This document shows positions 28,120-30,948 of a DNA stretch of 30,948 bases, in pieces. The position numbers and the translations under genes are program-made. Positions within the stretch are counted from its first letter, which is position 1. Every line of letters starts with the position of its first letter. The DNA is from DASQQQ01 sp036390995 (GTDB taxonomy: Bacteria > Actinomycetota > UBA4738 > HRBIN12). The stretch spans positions 1 through 30,948 of the forward strand of contig DASWAT010000026.1 in NCBI GenBank assembly GCA_036390995.1, in the 5' to 3' direction. Below the pieces are notes generated by a model. That model saw only the letters and a program-made list of their open reading frames with translations. It ran no database searches and was not told the DNA's origin.

Positions 28120-30948
28120 TCAGCCGGTTGGGCAGTTCGCCACATGGAGGTACTGCCGGCACTCTTCGTCCGTGAGGTCACGCGTGACGCGCTCGCGGGC
28201 CAGGTCCCGGAGCTCGTCGATCGGAAGGAGGTCCAAGGCGACCGTCCCGTCGCCACTCCCCGTGGCCAGGAACCGGCCGTCGGGACTGAACGCCACGGTG
28301 TTGACGACGAGGTCGTGGCCGAACAGCGTGAGCACCTCTCGCCCGGTCGCAAGATCCCAGAGCTTGGTGGTGCCATCGAGGCTGCCGGTAGCGACGAGCG
28401 TTCCGTCTGGGCTCACGGCTACGCCCAGGATCGCGCCGCTGTGCCCCCGGAGCGTCGCGAGCTCCCGGCGCGACTCCAGGTCCCAGATCTTCGCCGTCCC
28501 GTCCCAGCTGGCCGTGACCACCTGTCCCGCGGGAGCGAACGCGACGTCCTGGATGACATCGGTGTGGCCACGGAGCTCTCCTCGCCGCTCGAGGGTGTCG
28601 GCGTCCCACACGGTCAGGGACTTGTCACCATCATCGCCGGCCACCAGCCATCGATCGTCGGGGCTGAAGGCGAGGGCAAACACTTCACTTCCGACGTCGA
28701 CTGCGTGTAGTTCGTTGCCAGAGAAGGCGTCCCACAGTCGGACGGTCCCATCCCAGCTCCCCGTCGCGAGACGGCGTCCGTCCGGGCTGTACGCCACGGC
28801 CGAGACCTGATCGGCGTGTCCGGTTAGAGTCATCACCAGCTCCCCGGTCGTCACGTCCCAGATGGGGACGGTGCTGTTCGCCCGGGTATGCCCCGGTTCG
28901 CTACCGTCGGCCCCCGCGAGCCTCGTCCCATCCGGACTGAACGCCATCCTTCGGATCGTGGCGTCGTGGCCCTTCAACCTGATGATCTTCGCCCCCGTCT
29001 CGACGTCCCGAATCGTGACGCCGCTGACCTGGCCCGGCACGGCGAAGCTCGTCCCATCGGGGCTGAAGGAGACTCCGCCCTGGCGGTTCGCCGGGCCGGG
29101 AACGGTCAGCCAGTCGCGGCCTCCGGTCGGACTGATGTCCCACAGTCGCGCGATCCCGTCGGCGCCCCCGGTCAGCAGCCGGTCCCCGTCCGGGGTGAAC
29201 GCGACCTGATCCACCCCGATCGTGTGCCCGGCCAGCGTCAGCAGGGACTCGCCGGTCGCCACGTCCCACACCTGGGCGGTCCCGTCGTCCCCGCCGGTGG
29301 CGATCCGCGTCCCGTCGGGGCTGTAGGCGATGCTGAGGACGTCCCCCGTGTGGCCGGAGAGCGTGGTGAGCGGCTTCCCGGTCTGCGCATCCCACGTCTG
29401 CGCGTCGAGGCCGACGGCGGTGGCGACGCGTGTGCCATCGGGGCTGAACGCGACCGCGAAGGCCTCTCGCTGGCCGGGAAGGACCATCGAGATCTTCCCC
29501 TTCGCCAGGTTCCAGATCGGCGTGCTCTTCCACCCGCCGCTCGCCACCCTGGATCCGTCGGGGCTGAAGGCGGGGGTGAGGCCCGAGAAGTTGTAGAACT
29601 TCTCGCCGGGGGGGCCCCTCAGCACGAGGTGCTGGGTGCCCGCCGCGACGTCCCAGATCCGAACGGTGCCGTCCTGGCTGGAGGTGGCCAGCAGCGACCC
29701 GTCGGGGCTGAACGCGGTGCCCAAGACCGGATCCCGATGCCCCCGCAGCACGTGGACCTGCCGGCCGCTCACCGCGTCCCACAGCCGCGCCGTCCGGTCC
29801 GAGCCGGCGGTGGCCAGCAGCGACCCGTCGGGGCTGAAAGCGATGCCGTTGACCTCCCGCTTGTGTCCGCGGAGCGTGAGGAGGCGCGTACCGGTGTCCG
29901 TCTCCCACACGGTCGCGGTCCCGTCTTCGCCCGTCGTGGCGAACCGCTTGCCGTCGGCGCTCATGGCGATCCCGCGCCCTTGCGGGACCGTGAGCACGAC
30001 TCGGGACTCTTGCAGAGCCCGGTGAAGGGCCTCCTTGGCCTCCCGCACGACCGTTCGGTCCGCTTTCCACGTGGCGTCCACCGCCGCAAGCGCCAACAGG
30101 ATGCTTCGCTCCGGGTCCACGTCGAGGTTGGCGACGGCGGCGGCGGCCAACTCGCGGGCAGACGAGATCCGGGCCTGGTTCTCCGCCCGCACGGCTTCAT
30201 CCCGCGCCCGGCTCTTCTGAACGAGGGCCAGCCCGCCTGCCAGGAGGGCCACGACGAGGAACAACGCCGTCCCGACCAGGAGGCCCCGTAGGCGGCGGTT
30301 CGTCCTGCGCTGTCGTTCCGCTTCGCGCTCGCTCGCGACACGACTCTCGGACAAGAACTCGCGCTCCAGGTCGTTCAGCTCGTTGGCGTGGTCCGAGGTC
30401 CAGTCGAGCGCCGAGGTGAGCCGGGGGCCCCGATAGAGATCGCCGGCCTCCTTGCCGGACCGCTCCCACTCCTTCGCCTGGTCCGTGAGGTGCTCGCGGA
30501 GCCGGCGACCGGCGCGATCCTCGTCGAGCCAGGCCTCGAGCCGCGGCCATTCGCGCAGCAGAGCCTCGTGCGCGACCTCGACCGTGCCGTCGTCGGCGAT
30601 CAGGAGCCGGGCCTCGATCAGCGTGTCGAGCACGGTCCCCACGTCCGCGTTCGTGCTCGGGTCGAACTCCAGGATCGGGACCCGACGCCGGGTGACGACC
30701 TCCCCCTCGCCGGTCGAGAGCCGGAGCAGCACGCCCTTGGCCACGGCCTGCTGCTCCACGGTGAGTTCCGCGTACGCCTGCTCGGCGAGCCGGGCGACCG
30801 CCCCGCGAACACCGCCGGTCTCCGAGTAGCTCTCCAGGCGGATCGCACGCCCATGCCGTCGCTGCCACAGCTCGAGCAGCGCCGTGGACAGGAGCGGGAG
30901 CCCGCCGGGCTCGTCGACGACCTCGCCGACGAGCGCGTCGACGAGCGG
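28120..30948 (-). CDS. nSTAND-type ATPase with TM segment and 14 WD40 repeats, N-terminus outside window
   Basis: 942 codons are visible and the frame runs off the right edge. The first part (EPGGLPLLSTALLELWQRHG, VEVAHEALLREWPRLEAWLDEDRAGRRLREHLT, LYRGPRLTSALDW) is the conserved C-terminal region of the nSTAND1 ATPase module; the P-loop must lie upstream. Then come a charged coiled-coil-like stretch, one TM helix (RRLRGLLVGTALFLVVALLAGGLALVQ), a helical region with VDPERSILLALAA, and fourteen WD40 blades (SPDG...LWD pattern), enough for two seven-bladed propellers. The tail DLTDEECRQYLHVANCPTG is typical. Such proteins are oligomerising signal ATPases that sense a ligand by the propeller; some STAND relatives act in phage defence. 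The effector domain is unseen. It sits next to a tRNA fragment, possibly on an island. Confidence 0.9.
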   Translation of the reverse strand, partial: PLVDALVGEVVDEPGGLPLLSTALLELWQRRHGRAIRLESYSETGGVRGAVARLAEQAYAELTVEQQAVAKGVLLRLSTGEGEVVTRRRVPILEFDPSTNADVGTVLDTLIEARLLIADDGTVEVAHEALLREWPRLEAWLDEDRAGRRLREHLTDQAKEWERSGKEAGDLYRGPRLTSALDWTSDHANELNDLEREFLSESRVASEREAERQRRTNRRLRGLLVGTALFLVVALLAGGLALVQKSRARDEAVRAENQARISSARELAAAAVANLDVDPERSILLALAAVDATWKADRTVVREAKEALHRALQESRVVLTVPQGRGIAMSADGKRFATTGEDGTATVWETDTGTRLLTLRGHKREVNGIAFSPDGSLLATAGSDRTARLWDAVSGRQVHVLRGHRDPVLGTAFSPDGSLLATSSQDGTVRIWDVAAGTQHLVLRGPPGEKFYNFSGLTPAFSPDGSRVASGGWKSTPIWNLAKGKISMVLPGQREAFAVAFSPDGTRVATAVGLDAQTWDAQTGKPLTTLSGHTGDVLSIAYSPDGTRIATGGDDGTAQVWDVATGESLLTLAGHTIGVDQVAFTPDGDRLLTGGADGIARLWDISPTGGRDWLTVPGPANRQGGVSFSPDGTSFAVPGQVSGVTIRDVETGAKIIRLKGHDATIRRMAFSPDGTRLAGADGSEPGHTRANSTVPIWDVTTGELVMTLTGHADQVSAVAYSPDGRRLATGSWDGTVRLWDAFSGNELHAVDVGSEVFALAFSPDDRWLVAGDDGDKSLTVWDADTLERRGELRGHTDVIQDVAFAPAGQVVTASWDGTAKIWDLESRRELATLRGHSGAILGVAVSPDGTLVATGSLDGTTKLWDLATGREVLTLFGHDLVVNTVAFSPDGRFLATGSGDGTVALDLLPIDELRDLARERVTRDLTDEECRQYLHVANCPTG
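29683..29838 (-). repeat. 30-bp perfect direct repeat, one WD40 blade apart
   Basis: The same 30 bases occur at 29683-29712 and 29809-29838, exactly 126 bp (42 codons, one blade) apart. They encode FSPDGSLLAT in two adjacent blades near the start of the propeller. Neighbouring blades differ more, so these two appear recently duplicated or homogenised by gene conversion. Confidence 0.85.

Overview
The window is about 31 kb of very GC-rich DNA (visibly around 70% G+C). It has GTG starts, four-base ATGA/GTGA gene overlaps, TANNNT-type -10 boxes and gene families typical of Actinomycetota: the GlgE pathway, an actinobacterial-type GT4 GlgM, a TreS-maltokinase fusion, a Gram-positive-type LexA box and an nSTAND-WD40 protein. 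It looks chromosomal, from an actinobacterium or a metagenomic relative. No rRNA or taxonomic marker is present, so I do not name a species.

Left edge (1-1718): the 3' end of a PNPOx-fold gene, then a candidate promoter driving a translationally coupled pair, a small cupin and a lipoprotein L,D-transpeptidase.

Core (1815-19092): a tightly packed alpha-glucan/trehalose operon of seven plus-strand genes, glgE, treS-mak fusion, malQ, glgB, treZ, glgX/treX and treY. Junctions overlap by four bases or have gaps of 1-5 bases. A convergent glgM runs into the end of treY with a 25-bp overlap. Together they encode a nearly complete cycle. GlgM and TreS-Mak both make maltose-1-phosphate, GlgE polymerises it and GlgB branches it. 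GlgX/TreX debranches the glucan, TreY and TreZ release trehalose, TreS converts trehalose to maltose for Mak, and MalQ reshuffles maltodextrins. GlgC, GlgP and OtsAB are not in the window.

Middle (19209-25425): a thioredoxin-fold protein ending in a strong hairpin terminator, a two-TM proline-tailed protein, a DrrAB-type ABC exporter followed by a MerR-like protein without its helix-turn-helix, a divergent WYL regulator, a DUF2461 protein and a NUDIX hydrolase.

Right (25394-30948): a decayed piece of an intradiol-dioxygenase gene, a PPOX-class flavin/F420 enzyme, DNA polymerase IV with a perfect LexA box at its start codon, and a DinB-superfamily four-helix protein. Then comes the 3' half of a tRNA-Lys(CTT) gene that looks like an integration scar, a gene-free stretch of different composition, and a large STAND ATPase with a TM segment and 14 WD40 blades that runs off the window.

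The metabolic cluster is made of known families in an unusually complete arrangement. The least explained parts are the tRNA-Lys half-gene with the DNA beyond it, the dioxygenase remnant fused antisense into the NUDIX tail, and the HTH-less MerR fragment.
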